Shown: piece after piece, positions 35,795-44,198 of the stretch
How positions within the stretch are numbered: the first letter of the stretch is position 1
Layout of the letters: every line of letters begins with the position of its first letter
Source of the DNA: a bacterium 1XD21-70
GTDB taxonomy: Bacteria; Bacillota; Clostridia; Lachnospirales; Lachnospiraceae
DNA: 64,000 nt
Direction: 5' to 3'
Assembly: GCA_003669055.1 (NCBI GenBank)
Contig: RAYB01000023.1
Location: 1-64,000, forward strand
The notes under the pieces: model-generated
Told to the model about the DNA's origin: nothing
Databases searched by the model: none
The model's input: only the letters and a program-made list of their open reading frames with translations
Translations under genes and position numbers: made by a program

Positions 35795-36358
35795 TTATCT
35801 TTCGTTGAAAAGCCTTTTGTCATTCTGAATTATTAGAATCAGGAAAAAACGTTCCAGCACCTCTATACTGTCCTTAGACGTATATCCCCACAGGATAGAA
35901 CTGAGCGCGTCAATCGCCTCCCGCCTCCTGCGGTAATAGGTACGGAAACTAATATCCCGGATATGGGGGCGCAGTTTCTCTATGATCTCCTCCACATTTC
36001 GGAGTTGCTGCGGGGAGAGGAAGAAGTAATACAGCAGCCAGTAATAGCTCTCCCCATTTTTATGCTTGGTACGGAGCAGGTCGATGGAGGTATCCAGAAG
36101 TTTCAGCATCCGGTGGCTCCGCTCGATACATTTGGCATGGTGCTCAATGCTGCGGTCTGACAGGTCTATTCCGACCACATAGACGGACTCCAGGAAATCC
36201 TCAATGGAACTCCCATATTCGATCTCAAACCGGCTCCGCACCTGCTGGACGGACAGTTCCAGACTCCACACCACGTCCCTGTATTTCTTCAGCAGTTTCC
36301 AGGTATCATGATACAGTGGGTTATCGGCAATGTTCATTTCTTCCTGATTCTTTTTCAT
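35795..36358 (-). CDS. Unknown protein of the integrated element (187 aa)
   Basis: I do not recognise a named family. It is soluble, helical and charged. The C-terminal part (IRDISFRTYYRRRREAIDALSSILWGYTSKDSIEVLERFF) has the look of the DNA-binding end of ArpU/RinA-like phage regulators, but this is a resemblance only. Its ATG overlaps the stop of the preceding replication-type gene (ATGA), so the two are translationally coupled and likely work together. Confidence 0.6.
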   Translation of the reverse strand: MKKNQEEMNIADNPLYHDTWKLLKKYRDVVWSLELSVQQVRSRFEIEYGSSIEDFLESVYVVGIDLSDRSIEHHAKCIERSHRMLKLLDTSIDLLRTKHKNGESYYWLLYYFFLSPQQLRNVEEIIEKLRPHIRDISFRTYYRRRREAIDALSSILWGYTSKDSIEVLERFFLILIIQNDKRLFNER

Positions 36359-37512
36359 GCCCTGGCACCTCCTTCTCTGCTTTTTTCGGTTGGGGAAAGC
36401 GTCAGCTCAAAGGTATAGACTGGCTTATCCTCCCCACAAAATACAGTCATTCCAAACCGTACAGCACCTTTCAGTATGCGGGATATATACTCTTCCCTGC
36501 AGACGTCTGATAAAGGATATAACTTATATATGGATTTGGGACACCGGAAACAGGAAATGCCCTGTGCATCAAGGACTTGCGCCATTTTTGTGATGACAGC
36601 TTCCATGTTCGATTTTGAAACGCTGGTTAATTCCTCTGAAACGCATATCTCATGCTCTGTAACAGTAGAATCTTCCTGTGAATCTGTTTCATCCGGCAGT
36701 GCAAGATTGATTTTCAGTACCATAGCAACCTCCTCTTTATCAACAAGGACATCTGATATCTGGAACATAGTGGAAAGGTAGCTGTGCAGATAAATCACGC
36801 TGCCCGTTCTTCCGGGGAATGACATTAAGGAGATATAGTCCATGTCAGCAAGTTTTTTCAGCACACGCCCTGTTGTAGCTTTGGAGATGCCCCAGCGGAC
36901 AGCCATTTCACTGTAAGCTGCCAGCGGAGAGCCGGTGCCGTTGCGGAAATAGACCACCGGGCCAATCTCCGAACCCTGCACCTGGCTGTCATTGTAGACA
37001 GCAGACATCCACAGATCCAGCAGGATATCCATTTCAGAGCAGCGGCCGGCGCTGACCAGTTCTGTTGCAATCACAGTCGGCATAAAGAAAAATCCTGTAT
37101 CCTTTTGACAGGGGCAGTTGTAGTCCAGCACGGTATTATGTTTTTTCCAGTCACGCACCTTATATTTGACTACCTTTCCCCGGTCAAGGAAAAGATAGGA
37201 TATAAGATGGCGTTTCTGCAATTCATCCAGGATAGAAACTGCCTGGCACTGGAAACGGGTACGGAACCATGCTGTAAGTTCTTTCACGGTGCAGATCCAT
37301 TCACCGGGGTATACCGTATAGCCGATACCGTCTATGCGGAGATAGGAGGTACGGAAATTTGCGTAGTTGCAAAGCACCGTATAGTAAAAAAGGCCGGAAC
37401 CCCCGCTTGTGCGAATGCTCCGGTCTGCCATTAAGTTCTGGATAAACTGCCGGTAGATCCGGCAGCGTGGATAATCCACAATCTGTTTGATCTCTAATTG
37501 ATACTCTGACAT
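36355..37512 (-). CDS. Replication-initiator-like winged-helix protein of the integrated element
   Basis: 385 residues, no membrane segments. The region YTVYPGEWICTVKELTAWFRTRFQCQAVSILDELQKRHLI (about 65-105) resembles a DnaD/RepA_N-type winged helix. A second helix-turn-helix is likely at MAVRWGISKATTGRVLKKLADMDYI (about 210-234). Proteins of this layout are common in Clostridia mobile elements next to integrases. Role in replication or maintenance is inferred, not shown. The ribosome binding site (AATGAGGAGAAAGTC) is good. The 278 bases upstream (37513-37790) hold its promoter, the right end repeat and the junction with uvrB. Confidence 0.6.
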   Translation of the reverse strand: MSEYQLEIKQIVDYPRCRIYRQFIQNLMADRSIRTSGGSGLFYYTVLCNYANFRTSYLRIDGIGYTVYPGEWICTVKELTAWFRTRFQCQAVSILDELQKRHLISYLFLDRGKVVKYKVRDWKKHNTVLDYNCPCQKDTGFFFMPTVIATELVSAGRCSEMDILLDLWMSAVYNDSQVQGSEIGPVVYFRNGTGSPLAAYSEMAVRWGISKATTGRVLKKLADMDYISLMSFPGRTGSVIYLHSYLSTMFQISDVLVDKEEVAMVLKINLALPDETDSQEDSTVTEHEICVSEELTSVSKSNMEAVITKMAQVLDAQGISCFRCPKSIYKLYPLSDVCREEYISRILKGAVRFGMTVFCGEDKPVYTFELTLSPTEKSREGGARA

Positions 37513-37659
37513 GACTTTCTCCTCATTTCTTAAAATTTTCCTGTTGCTAAAATTTAAACTCTCTCATTGACTTATTTTCTGTAAAAAAAATCTACAAGAC
37601 AAATTTCCTATGCCTTGTAGATCATCATTTAGCTCCTATATTCTTCTTTTAAATACTTT

Positions 37660-37683
37660 CCACGACGAATTTTGTTCACAATT
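37660..37683 (+). repeat. Right copy of the 24-base end repeat of the element
   Basis: CCACGACGAAT, TTT, GTTCACAATT; matches 32510-32533 except for the three central bases. It lies about 108 bases from the right uvrB junction; the left copy is about 340 bases inside the left repeat. Confidence 0.6.
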
Positions 37684-37791
37684 CCTATGATTCCACCCTG
37701 TTTTTTCCCTCCATACATTCCACTTAGTCCACAATATATGGTATAAATGAAACCAAATAATACTATATATAGTTTCAAAAGTCCTTTCGCT

Positions 37792-37852
37792 TAGTAGGAC
37801 ACAAAATATTCCACTGCGTTACTCGGAAAATACTCTTTGAACTCACCATAGA
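37792..37852 (+). repeat. Right attachment repeat (native uvrB side)
   Basis: Identical to 32113-32173. On its left the sequence is element DNA; on its right it continues into the native, diverged 5' end of uvrB. Confidence 0.85.
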
Positions 37853-38066
37853 ACTGTACCGCTAATGTCTTATTGTGCGCGATTATCAAAGTCGGCTTGT
37901 TAAGCTGTGCGATCACGTTAGCCATGGTAAAGGTCTTTCCGAAACCCGTAACCCCCGGTAAAGCCTGGAATTGATTGCCTTCCTTGAAGCCTTCGGCCGG
38001 CTCGGCGATTGCCTGCGGCTGGTCGCCTGTAGGCTTGTAGGGGGTTTGTAATTTGAACTCTGGCAT
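37792..38066 (-). pseudogene. Displaced native 5' end of uvrB
   Basis: 91 codons from the ATG at 38066 (GGAGGTTTTCAT in front) to a stop formed at the element junction just after EYFVSY. It is UvrB residues 1-91 with decay: Walker A reads PGVTGFGKT instead of GVTGSGKT, and [10 protein letters not shown] and AVQFYGEF also depart from the intact copy. The motor and all later domains are missing. It kept its own upstream region, including the paired ATTCGTGTAA repeats, so it may still be transcribed into the element end. Confidence 0.88.
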
Positions 38067-38135
38067 ATGAAAACCTCCAATTTCCGCAAGGGATACTTCG
38101 TAATGCGGCCGAAAAAGTTTGCCTATTCGCCCGAA

Positions 38136-38166
38136 ATTCGTGTAATTTGATCTTCGATTCGTGTAA
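38136..38166 (-). promoter_or_regulatory. Paired direct repeats upstream of the native uvrB start
   Basis: ATTCGTGTAA at 38136-38145 and 38157-38166, 21 bases apart, 70-100 bases upstream of the displaced start codon. The element-borne uvrB copy has a pair with the same spacing but a different motif. The rest of the 367-base gap 38067-38433 holds no gene that I can support. Confidence 0.45.
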
Positions 38167-38433
38167 AATGGGCTTTCAAAGCTGGCGAATAAGCATTAAA
38201 ACAGCATTTATATGATGCAGGTCACATTACGCAGTATCTCTTTGGGAAAACCGTATTTTTGAAACGAAACAACACTGAATAGCATCAACCAGTACAGATA
38301 GTATTATCCGGCCATTTGGTTTTTCATTATAACATATAAGCAAAAAAGTGCAGACCAAAAAGGATGTGCCAATATCTGTGAACAATGCCCTTCGGCTTCC
38401 AAGATCATGTATGGAACATACCAGCTTTTTGTA

Positions 38434-39870
38434 TCAATCCCATAGATGCCCGGTATCCCGTTCGGACAATTTCCTTTCAAAACGGTCCTTACGCAAATCT
38501 GCCGGGGGGTTCGTGGGATATTTTCCCTGAAAACAGGCAGCGCAGTAATCCTCACTGCCTGTCAGTTTATTCAGCTTCCCGATGGGTAAATATCCCAAAG
38601 AGTCTGCTCCGATCATCCATGCAATCTCGTCCACGCTGTGATGGCATGCAATCAGGTTTTCCTCCGAATCAATATCCGTTCCATAGTAGCAGGGATATAA
38701 AAATGGAGGCGCAGAAATTCTCATATGGATTTCTTTCGCTCCGGCATCACGCAAAAGCTTTACAATACGTTTGCTTGTTGTCCCTCTGACAATGGAATCG
38801 TCAATCAATACAACGCTTTTTCCATCAATCACCTTTCTGACAGGACTCAGCTTAATCCTGACCTGGTCCAAACGTTCATCTTGTTCCGGAGAAATGAATG
38901 TTCTTCCGGTATATTTATTTTTTATCAGCCCGATCCCATAAGGAATGCCGGATTTTTTCGCATATCCCAATGCTGCATCCAGTCCGCTGTCTGGAACGCC
39001 GATCACAACATCCGCACATTGGGGATAACTCTCTGCCAGCAATGCTCCGGCTTTCATACGGGATTCGTGTACGGATATGCCGTCCATCACAGAATCCGGC
39101 CTTGCAAAATAGATGTATTCAAAAATACAGGTTTTTTGCCTCTGTTTTTCACAGTGTTCTCTCCTTGATTCCACACCGTTTTTTGTAAACACCAGAATCT
39201 CCCCCGGCAGCACATCACGGATCAGTTCGGCTCCCACCGCTGACAGGGCGCAGCTTTCGGATGCGGCCACATATGTCCCGTCCGCCGTCTTTCCATAGCA
39301 AAGGGGCCGGAACCCATAGGGATCTCTTGCCGCAATCATCTTTGTGGAAGAAATCAGCACCAGCGAATAAGCGCCTTCCAGTAAATTCATCGCATTGCTG
39401 ACTGCTTCCTCAATGCTTGGCGTCATAAGCCTTTCTCTTGTAATCACATAAGCGATGGTTTCCGTATCGCTGGTTGTATGGAAAATTGCTCCCGATAATT
39501 CCAGCTTGTGGCGAAGTTCCAATGCATTGGTAAGATTTCCATTATGGGCCAGGGCCATTTTTCCTTTCTGGTGATTGACTTCTATGGGCTGACAGTTATT
39601 TCTTGTGTTACCTCCGGTTGTTCCGTATCTTACATGTCCCACCGCCATATTTCCCATGGGCAAATGAGATAATGTATCTTTTGAAAACACTTCACTGACA
39701 AGCCCCAGATCTTTATAGGAAGAAAATACACCGTCATCATTCACAACAATTCCGCAGCTCTCCTGTCCTCTGTGCTGCAGGGCATATAACCCATAATACA
39801 CAATGCCTGCAGCATTTTCCCTCTTTGTCCCCATCACTCCGAATACGCCGCACTCTTCATGAATACCCAT
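38434..39870 (-). CDS. purF: Amidophosphoribosyltransferase
   Basis: 478 residues from the ATG at 39870 (CAGGAGGGAATAAGGGC). The enzyme makes phosphoribosylamine from PRPP and glutamine, the first step of purine synthesis. A short propeptide MGIHEE precedes CGVFGVMGTK, whose Cys becomes the N-terminal nucleophile. The PRTase domain has VVLIDDSIVRGTTSKRIV. C-terminal cysteines in the final 30 residues (DYCAACFQGKYP) fit the iron-sulfur form found in Clostridia and Bacillus. It is the last gene of the glnN-amt operon and not in a purine operon, so it may be a second copy linked to nitrogen status; that is inference. Confidence 0.94.
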   Translation of the reverse strand: MGIHEECGVFGVMGTKRENAAGIVYYGLYALQHRGQESCGIVVNDDGVFSSYKDLGLVSEVFSKDTLSHLPMGNMAVGHVRYGTTGGNTRNNCQPIEVNHQKGKMALAHNGNLTNALELRHKLELSGAIFHTTSDTETIAYVITRERLMTPSIEEAVSNAMNLLEGAYSLVLISSTKMIAARDPYGFRPLCYGKTADGTYVAASESCALSAVGAELIRDVLPGEILVFTKNGVESRREHCEKQRQKTCIFEYIYFARPDSVMDGISVHESRMKAGALLAESYPQCADVVIGVPDSGLDAALGYAKKSGIPYGIGLIKNKYTGRTFISPEQDERLDQVRIKLSPVRKVIDGKSVVLIDDSIVRGTTSKRIVKLLRDAGAKEIHMRISAPPFLYPCYYGTDIDSEENLIACHHSVDEIAWMIGADSLGYLPIGKLNKLTGSEDYCAACFQGKYPTNPPADLRKDRFERKLSERDTGHLWD

Positions 39871-39955
39871 GCCCTTATTCCCTCCTGCTATACAGAGCAT
39901 TCCGCTCATAAATCACAGCCGCAATAAATCCTTTAGACAACGGATGCGGCTCTCA

Positions 39956-41713
39956 CTATTCCACATCCTGAAGGGCGTCAAATCCTTCTTCCCCGGTTCT
40001 TACTTTTACCACATTTTCTACATCATAGACAAAAATTTTCCCATCTCCAATATGCCCTGTGTAAAGTACCTTCTTCGCTGTTTCAATGACTTTGCGGACC
40101 GGAACCGCGCTGACTACAATATTCACCTGTACTTTGGGAAGAAGATTCGCTTCTACCTGTACGCCGCGATAGTACTCCGGTTTGCCTTTCTGAATCCCGC
40201 ATCCCAAGACATGGGATACTGTCATGCCGGTAATTCCCAGGTTCATCATGGCATTCTTTAATGCTTCAAATCTGGATTCCCTGCAGACAATCTCAATCTT
40301 TGTAAACTTCGGAGTTCCTTCTTCAAACGCAGGAACTTTCTTAACCGGAATCGCTTCTGCAGCCGGAATATCACCGGATACCGCCACCGGGTCATTTCCT
40401 TCTTCCATATACTCCGGAAGCATTGCAAAACCTGCATATGCGGAAGGAAGGCCATGTTCAGTCACATCAAGGCCAGTCAGTTCTTCTTCTCTGTCTGCAC
40501 GAAGCCCTACAACCCCTTTGATCACAAGGAATGTAACCGTTATAGTAACTGCTGTCCATGCTGCGACACCGGCAAAACCGATTATCTGAAGTTTTAACAA
40601 TTCAAAACCGCCGCCATAAAACAGGCCGGTTAAAGTTTCTCCCGAAGCATTTGCAATACTGTATCCGGGAGCCGCATCTGTAGCAAATAGCCCAACCGCC
40701 AGAGTACCCCAGATCCCGTTCATGCAATGCACGGCAACCGCCCCCACCGGATCGTCAATATAAAGCACATGATCCAGAAGCCATACGCCAAACACGACCA
40801 AAAGTCCTGCAACTGCTCCGATTACAGCCGCACCCAGTGCATCCGTCACATCACACGGCGCCGTGATTGCCACAAGCCCTGCCAGTGATGCGTTCAGGCA
40901 CATGGAAACATCCGGCTTTCCATATTTGATCCACGTAAAGACCATACAGACAACCGTTGCTACAGCCGGCGCTACCGTTGTTGTCAGGAAAATAGAACCA
41001 AGCTGTGCAATAGAAGCTGCGGCCGCACCATTAAATCCATACCAGCCGAGCCAAAGGATAAATACCCCCAGCGCTCCAAATGCAATGCTGTGTCCCGGAA
41101 AGGCATTTACTTTCACAACGTTTCCGCTCTTATCTCTGGTAAACTTTCCGATGCGGGGACCAAGAATTTTCGCGCCAATCAGTGCGGAAATACCGCCTAC
41201 CATATGAATCGCACAGGAGCCGGCAAAATCATGGAATCCAAGCTGCGCCAGCCATCCTCCTCCCCATATCCAGTGTGCCTCGATTGGATAAATCAACGCG
41301 GAAATTACAGCAGAATATATACAATAGGAAAGAAATTTTGTACGTTCTGCCATTGCGCCGGATACAATAGTAGCCGTTGTCGCGCAAAATACAAGGTTAA
41401 ATACAAAGCTGGAAAAATCAAACTCCGCATATGCTGTAAATAAATCAAATCCCGGCTTTCCGATAAATCCAAACAAGTCTTCTCCCATCAGCAAACCAAA
41501 ACCAATCAGTATAAATACTACTGTTCCGATACAGAAATCCATCAAGTTCTTCATAATGATATTTCCTGTATTTTTCGCCCTGGTAAACCCTGCCTCTACC
41601 ATTGCAAAACCTGCCTGCATCCAGAACACCAGTGCGGCGCCTATTAAAAACCAGACTCCGAACACTTCGCCGGATACCGCTTCCTGCACAAGCACTTTCA
41701 TCGCTTCATCCAT
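39956..41713 (-). CDS. amt: Ammonium transporter fused to a P-II regulatory domain
   Basis: 585 residues. The first ~410 form an 11-helix Amt channel, with WIWGGGWLAQLGFHDFAGS and GAVAVHCMNGIWG containing the twin pore histidines. After a linker of about 60 residues, positions 469-585 are a complete P-II (GlnB/GlnK) protein: GIQKGKPEYYRGVQV is the T-loop with the modifiable Tyr, and HIGDGKIFVYDVENVVKVRTG is the ATP-binding C-loop. Normally GlnK is a separate protein that plugs AmtB when nitrogen is sufficient; here the regulator is tethered. It lies between glnN and purF in one operon. Confidence 0.95.
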   Translation of the reverse strand: MDEAMKVLVQEAVSGEVFGVWFLIGAALVFWMQAGFAMVEAGFTRAKNTGNIIMKNLMDFCIGTVVFILIGFGLLMGEDLFGFIGKPGFDLFTAYAEFDFSSFVFNLVFCATTATIVSGAMAERTKFLSYCIYSAVISALIYPIEAHWIWGGGWLAQLGFHDFAGSCAIHMVGGISALIGAKILGPRIGKFTRDKSGNVVKVNAFPGHSIAFGALGVFILWLGWYGFNGAAAASIAQLGSIFLTTTVAPAVATVVCMVFTWIKYGKPDVSMCLNASLAGLVAITAPCDVTDALGAAVIGAVAGLLVVFGVWLLDHVLYIDDPVGAVAVHCMNGIWGTLAVGLFATDAAPGYSIANASGETLTGLFYGGGFELLKLQIIGFAGVAAWTAVTITVTFLVIKGVVGLRADREEELTGLDVTEHGLPSAYAGFAMLPEYMEEGNDPVAVSGDIPAAEAIPVKKVPAFEEGTPKFTKIEIVCRESRFEALKNAMMNLGITGMTVSHVLGCGIQKGKPEYYRGVQVEANLLPKVQVNIVVSAVPVRKVIETAKKVLYTGHIGDGKIFVYDVENVVKVRTGEEGFDALQDVE

Positions 41714-41825
41714 ATCTTCTTCCTCCGATCAGAAGTTCCGCAATTTCCTCCCAAGTTCTCTAAATCCGGAAAGAAAGTTGCCGTTTTTATAAATTATTTG
41801 ACACTGCCAGGTTAAATTGATCAAC

Positions 41826-43922
41826 TTATTTCACGCCAAACAGTAAATCACCATAAGTCGGAAACGGCCAATATTTCTTTGCGGTTATCGTTTCTGCTTC
41901 ATCGCAGGCAGCTCTTAATTCTTCCATTTTCCCTAAAACAGTATCCCGGATCATATAAGCTTCTGCTTCCACATCTTCCGCACCCTTAAGTTTCATCACT
42001 GCTTCTTCCAGTTCCTCTGTCCTGACCGCAATCTGTTCTTCTATTCCTGCAAGTTTTTTCAGAAGCCCGGCCTCATAGCCCCATGAAATGGAATCATCCA
42101 CTGCCTTTTTTGCTGCCGCCGTATTTGCAAGTTCCAGCACATATGCGCTTACCGCAGGAGCAATCTCTGTCTTTGCCATATCGATCATGGTATTGGCTTC
42201 AATCAGAACCGTCTTGCAATAGTTTTCCAGCATAATTTCACATCTGGACTTAAGTTCCGCTTCTGAAAATACGTTGTGAGATGTCAGCATCCGTACATTC
42301 TTTTCATCCAGCAGATGGGGCATGCAGTCCGGTGTTGTAGGATAGTTCAGAAGACCTCTCTTTTCCACAGCTTCCTTAATCCATGTGCCGTCATAACCAT
42401 TCCCGTTGAAAATAACATGTTTATGATCTTTGATGGTCTTGCGGATCATCTCGTGCAGTGCATCTTCAAAATTCTCTGCTTTTTCCAGTCTGTCCCCATA
42501 GGTTTTCAAGCTTTCTGCCACCGCGCTGTTCAGCATGATATTGGCACAGGCAATGCTGTTGGAAGAGCCAAGCATACGGAATTCAAATTTATTTCCGGTA
42601 AATGCAAAGGGCGATGTACGGTTGCGGTCTGTGGTGTCCCGGTTAAACTTTGGAAGTACATCCACGCCCAGCTTCATCTGTGTTTTTTCCGTTCCCGCAT
42701 AGGGAGTACCGGTTTCAATGGCTTCCAGTACCCCATTTAATTCTTCTCCAAGGAAGATCGAAATCACTGCCGGAGGCGCTTCGTTTGCCCCAAGCCTGTG
42801 ATCATTTCCTGCTGTTGCCACAGAAAGACGGAGCAGATCCTGATAATCGTCTACCGCCTTGATAACCGCGCAAAGGAATAATAGAAACTGCGCGTTTTCA
42901 TAGGGCGTTTCCCCCGGCGACAACAAATTCACGCCTCCATCGGTAGCCAGCGACCAGTTGTTATGCTTTCCGCTTCCATTTACCCCGGCAAACGGTTTTT
43001 CATGAAGCAGGCACACAAGCCCATGCTTTGCCGCAACCTTCTGCATAATTTCCATTGTCAGCTGGTTATGGTCTGTCGCGATGTTTGTTGTTGTATAGAT
43101 GGGGGCAAGTTCATGCTGCGCCGGGGCAACTTCGTTATGCTCTGTCTTTGCCAGAATGCCCAGCTTCCAGAGTTCCTCATTCAGTTCTTCCATATAAGCC
43201 CCAACCCTTGGCTTGATCACCCCGAAATAATGATCGTCCATCTCCTGTCCCTTCGGCGGCTTCGCGCCAAAAAGAGTACGTCCCGTAAATCGAAGATCCC
43301 TCCTTTGTTCATACATTTCCTTTGTAATCAGGAAATATTCCTGTTCCGGCCCTACGGATGTGCGGACGCATTTCACATCCTCATTGCCAAACAGATGAAG
43401 GATACGGATTGCCTGCTTATTTAACGCTTCCATAGAACGGAGCAGCGGCGTTTTCTTATCCAGGGCTTCTCCGCCGTAAGAGCAGAATGCGGTAGGAATG
43501 CACAAGGTATTGCCCTTAATAAACGCGTAAGAGGTAGGATCCCATGCCGTGTATCCCCGCGCTTCAAAAGTAGCCCGAAGTCCGCCGGAGGGAAAGGACG
43601 ACGCATCCGGTTCTCCTTTGATTAGTTCTTTTCCGGAAAACTCCATAATCACACCGCCATCGGGAGATGGAGAAATAAAGCTGTCATGCTTTTCTGCTGT
43701 AACGCCGGTAAGGGGCTGGAACCAATGGGTATAATGGGTGGCGCCATGATCCACCGCCCAGTCTTTCATGGCTTCCGCTACCGCGTTTGCTACGCCGATA
43801 TCAAGCTTTGCGCCTTCATCAATCGTCTTTCTCAAAGACTGATAAACCTTTGCCGATAAAGTCGCTTTCATCACTCTGTCATCAAATACGTTGCATCCAA
43901 AAAAATCCGGTACATTCTTCAT
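41826..43922 (-). CDS. glnN: Glutamine synthetase type III
   Basis: 698 residues from the ATG at 43922 (GGAAGGAGTGGGATT), the large GSIII class. It makes glutamine from glutamate, ammonia and ATP. Landmarks: FWGCNVF-like FFGCNVFDDRVM at the start, GPEQEYFLI, NEVAPAQHELAPIY, VNGSGKHNNWSL, NDHRLGANEAPPAVIS and NRTSPFAFTGNKFEFRM. First gene of the glnN-amt-purF operon. Its leader has two hexaloop-hairpin/terminator units, so expression probably depends on antitermination. The glutamate synthase operon is divergent from it, placing GS and GOGAT side by side. Confidence 0.96.
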   Translation of the reverse strand: MKNVPDFFGCNVFDDRVMKATLSAKVYQSLRKTIDEGAKLDIGVANAVAEAMKDWAVDHGATHYTHWFQPLTGVTAEKHDSFISPSPDGGVIMEFSGKELIKGEPDASSFPSGGLRATFEARGYTAWDPTSYAFIKGNTLCIPTAFCSYGGEALDKKTPLLRSMEALNKQAIRILHLFGNEDVKCVRTSVGPEQEYFLITKEMYEQRRDLRFTGRTLFGAKPPKGQEMDDHYFGVIKPRVGAYMEELNEELWKLGILAKTEHNEVAPAQHELAPIYTTTNIATDHNQLTMEIMQKVAAKHGLVCLLHEKPFAGVNGSGKHNNWSLATDGGVNLLSPGETPYENAQFLLFLCAVIKAVDDYQDLLRLSVATAGNDHRLGANEAPPAVISIFLGEELNGVLEAIETGTPYAGTEKTQMKLGVDVLPKFNRDTTDRNRTSPFAFTGNKFEFRMLGSSNSIACANIMLNSAVAESLKTYGDRLEKAENFEDALHEMIRKTIKDHKHVIFNGNGYDGTWIKEAVEKRGLLNYPTTPDCMPHLLDEKNVRMLTSHNVFSEAELKSRCEIMLENYCKTVLIEANTMIDMAKTEIAPAVSAYVLELANTAAAKKAVDDSISWGYEAGLLKKLAGIEEQIAVRTEELEEAVMKLKGAEDVEAEAYMIRDTVLGKMEELRAACDEAETITAKKYWPFPTYGDLLFGVK

Positions 43923-43944
43923 AATCCCACTCCTTCCAATTTGA

Positions 43945-44009
43945 AAATAAAAAACAAGGATGGCTTCCATAGCGCTTTGCCTGCGCCACAAAAGACTCCC
44001 TTGCCTTTT
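43945..44009 (-). promoter_or_regulatory. Second antiterminator hairpin/terminator unit in the glnN leader
   Basis: On the minus strand AAAAGGC-AAGGGA-GTCTTTT (44009-43990) forms a 7-bp hairpin with hexaloop AAGGGA. Its 3' arm lies within the 5' arm of a long imperfect terminator stem (44002-43956, AAGGGAGTC.. with ..CATCCTT) that is followed by a run TTGTTTTTTATTTT. The two folds cannot coexist. Confidence 0.65.
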
Positions 44010-44036
44010 CCATCGACTTGTATAATTTTCATTTGT

Positions 44037-44086
44037 AAAAGTAAAAGCGTCTCTGAGAATTTCTTCTCAAAGACGCCCTTGCCTTT
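44037..44086 (-). promoter_or_regulatory. First antiterminator hairpin/terminator unit in the glnN leader
   Basis: Minus strand: AAAGGC-AAGGGC-GTCTTT (44086-44069), a 6-bp stem with hexaloop AAGGGC (A at loop position 1, G at 4). The terminator GCGTCTTTGAGAA/TTCTCAGAGACGC (44076-44047) is followed by TTTTACTTTT and uses the 3' arm of the hairpin. Typical of ANTAR-protein targets. Confidence 0.7.
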
Positions 44087-44095
44087 ACGTGTTGG

Positions 44096-44124
44096 ATAAT
44101 ACACCCTTAAAAATCATTTGTCAA
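44096..44124 (-). promoter_or_regulatory. glnN promoter
   Basis: Minus strand TTGACA (44124-44119), 17 bases, TATTAT (44101-44096). Transcription would begin near 44089, so the first regulatory hairpin is at the very 5' end of the RNA, leaving a leader of about 170 nt. Confidence 0.8.
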
Positions 44125-44161
44125 TCCTTTTTTTATTTTTTTCTGCCGCCTCAAAAAAATA

Positions 44162-44190
44162 TTGACAAAGCGCATCAGCCGCTGTATAAA
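44162..44190 (+). promoter_or_regulatory. Promoter of the glutamate synthase operon
   Basis: TTGACA (44162-44167), 17 bases, TATAAA (44185-44190). Start expected near 44197, two or three bases before the regulatory hairpin. It is back to back with the glnN promoter; together with the leaders this accounts for the 373-base gap 43923-44295. Confidence 0.82.
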
Positions 44191-44198
44191 TATAGACT

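Larger units (their letters stand above)
32113..37791 (-). mobile_element. Degraded 5.7-kb integrated element inserted in uvrB
   Basis: Bounded by 61-base direct repeats of uvrB sequence (32113-32173 and 37792-37852), so the unit is 5679 bases, a multiple of three. From right to left it carries a replication-type protein, a small partner, an AbiEi/AbiEii pair with a damaged toxin, two fused and frameshifted tyrosine recombinases, and a diverged copy of the uvrB promoter and first 95 codons. Excision by recombination between the repeats would rebuild the native uvrB frame. The recombinases are broken, so the element is probably stranded. Base composition is more AT-rich than the flanks. The element class (small ICE/IME or integrated plasmid) is not recognised. 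Confidence 0.8.

Noticed and set aside
38304-38555. Small frame overlapping the end of purF
   Set aside because: It overlaps the purF C-terminus in another frame, has no ribosome binding site and no recognisable domain.
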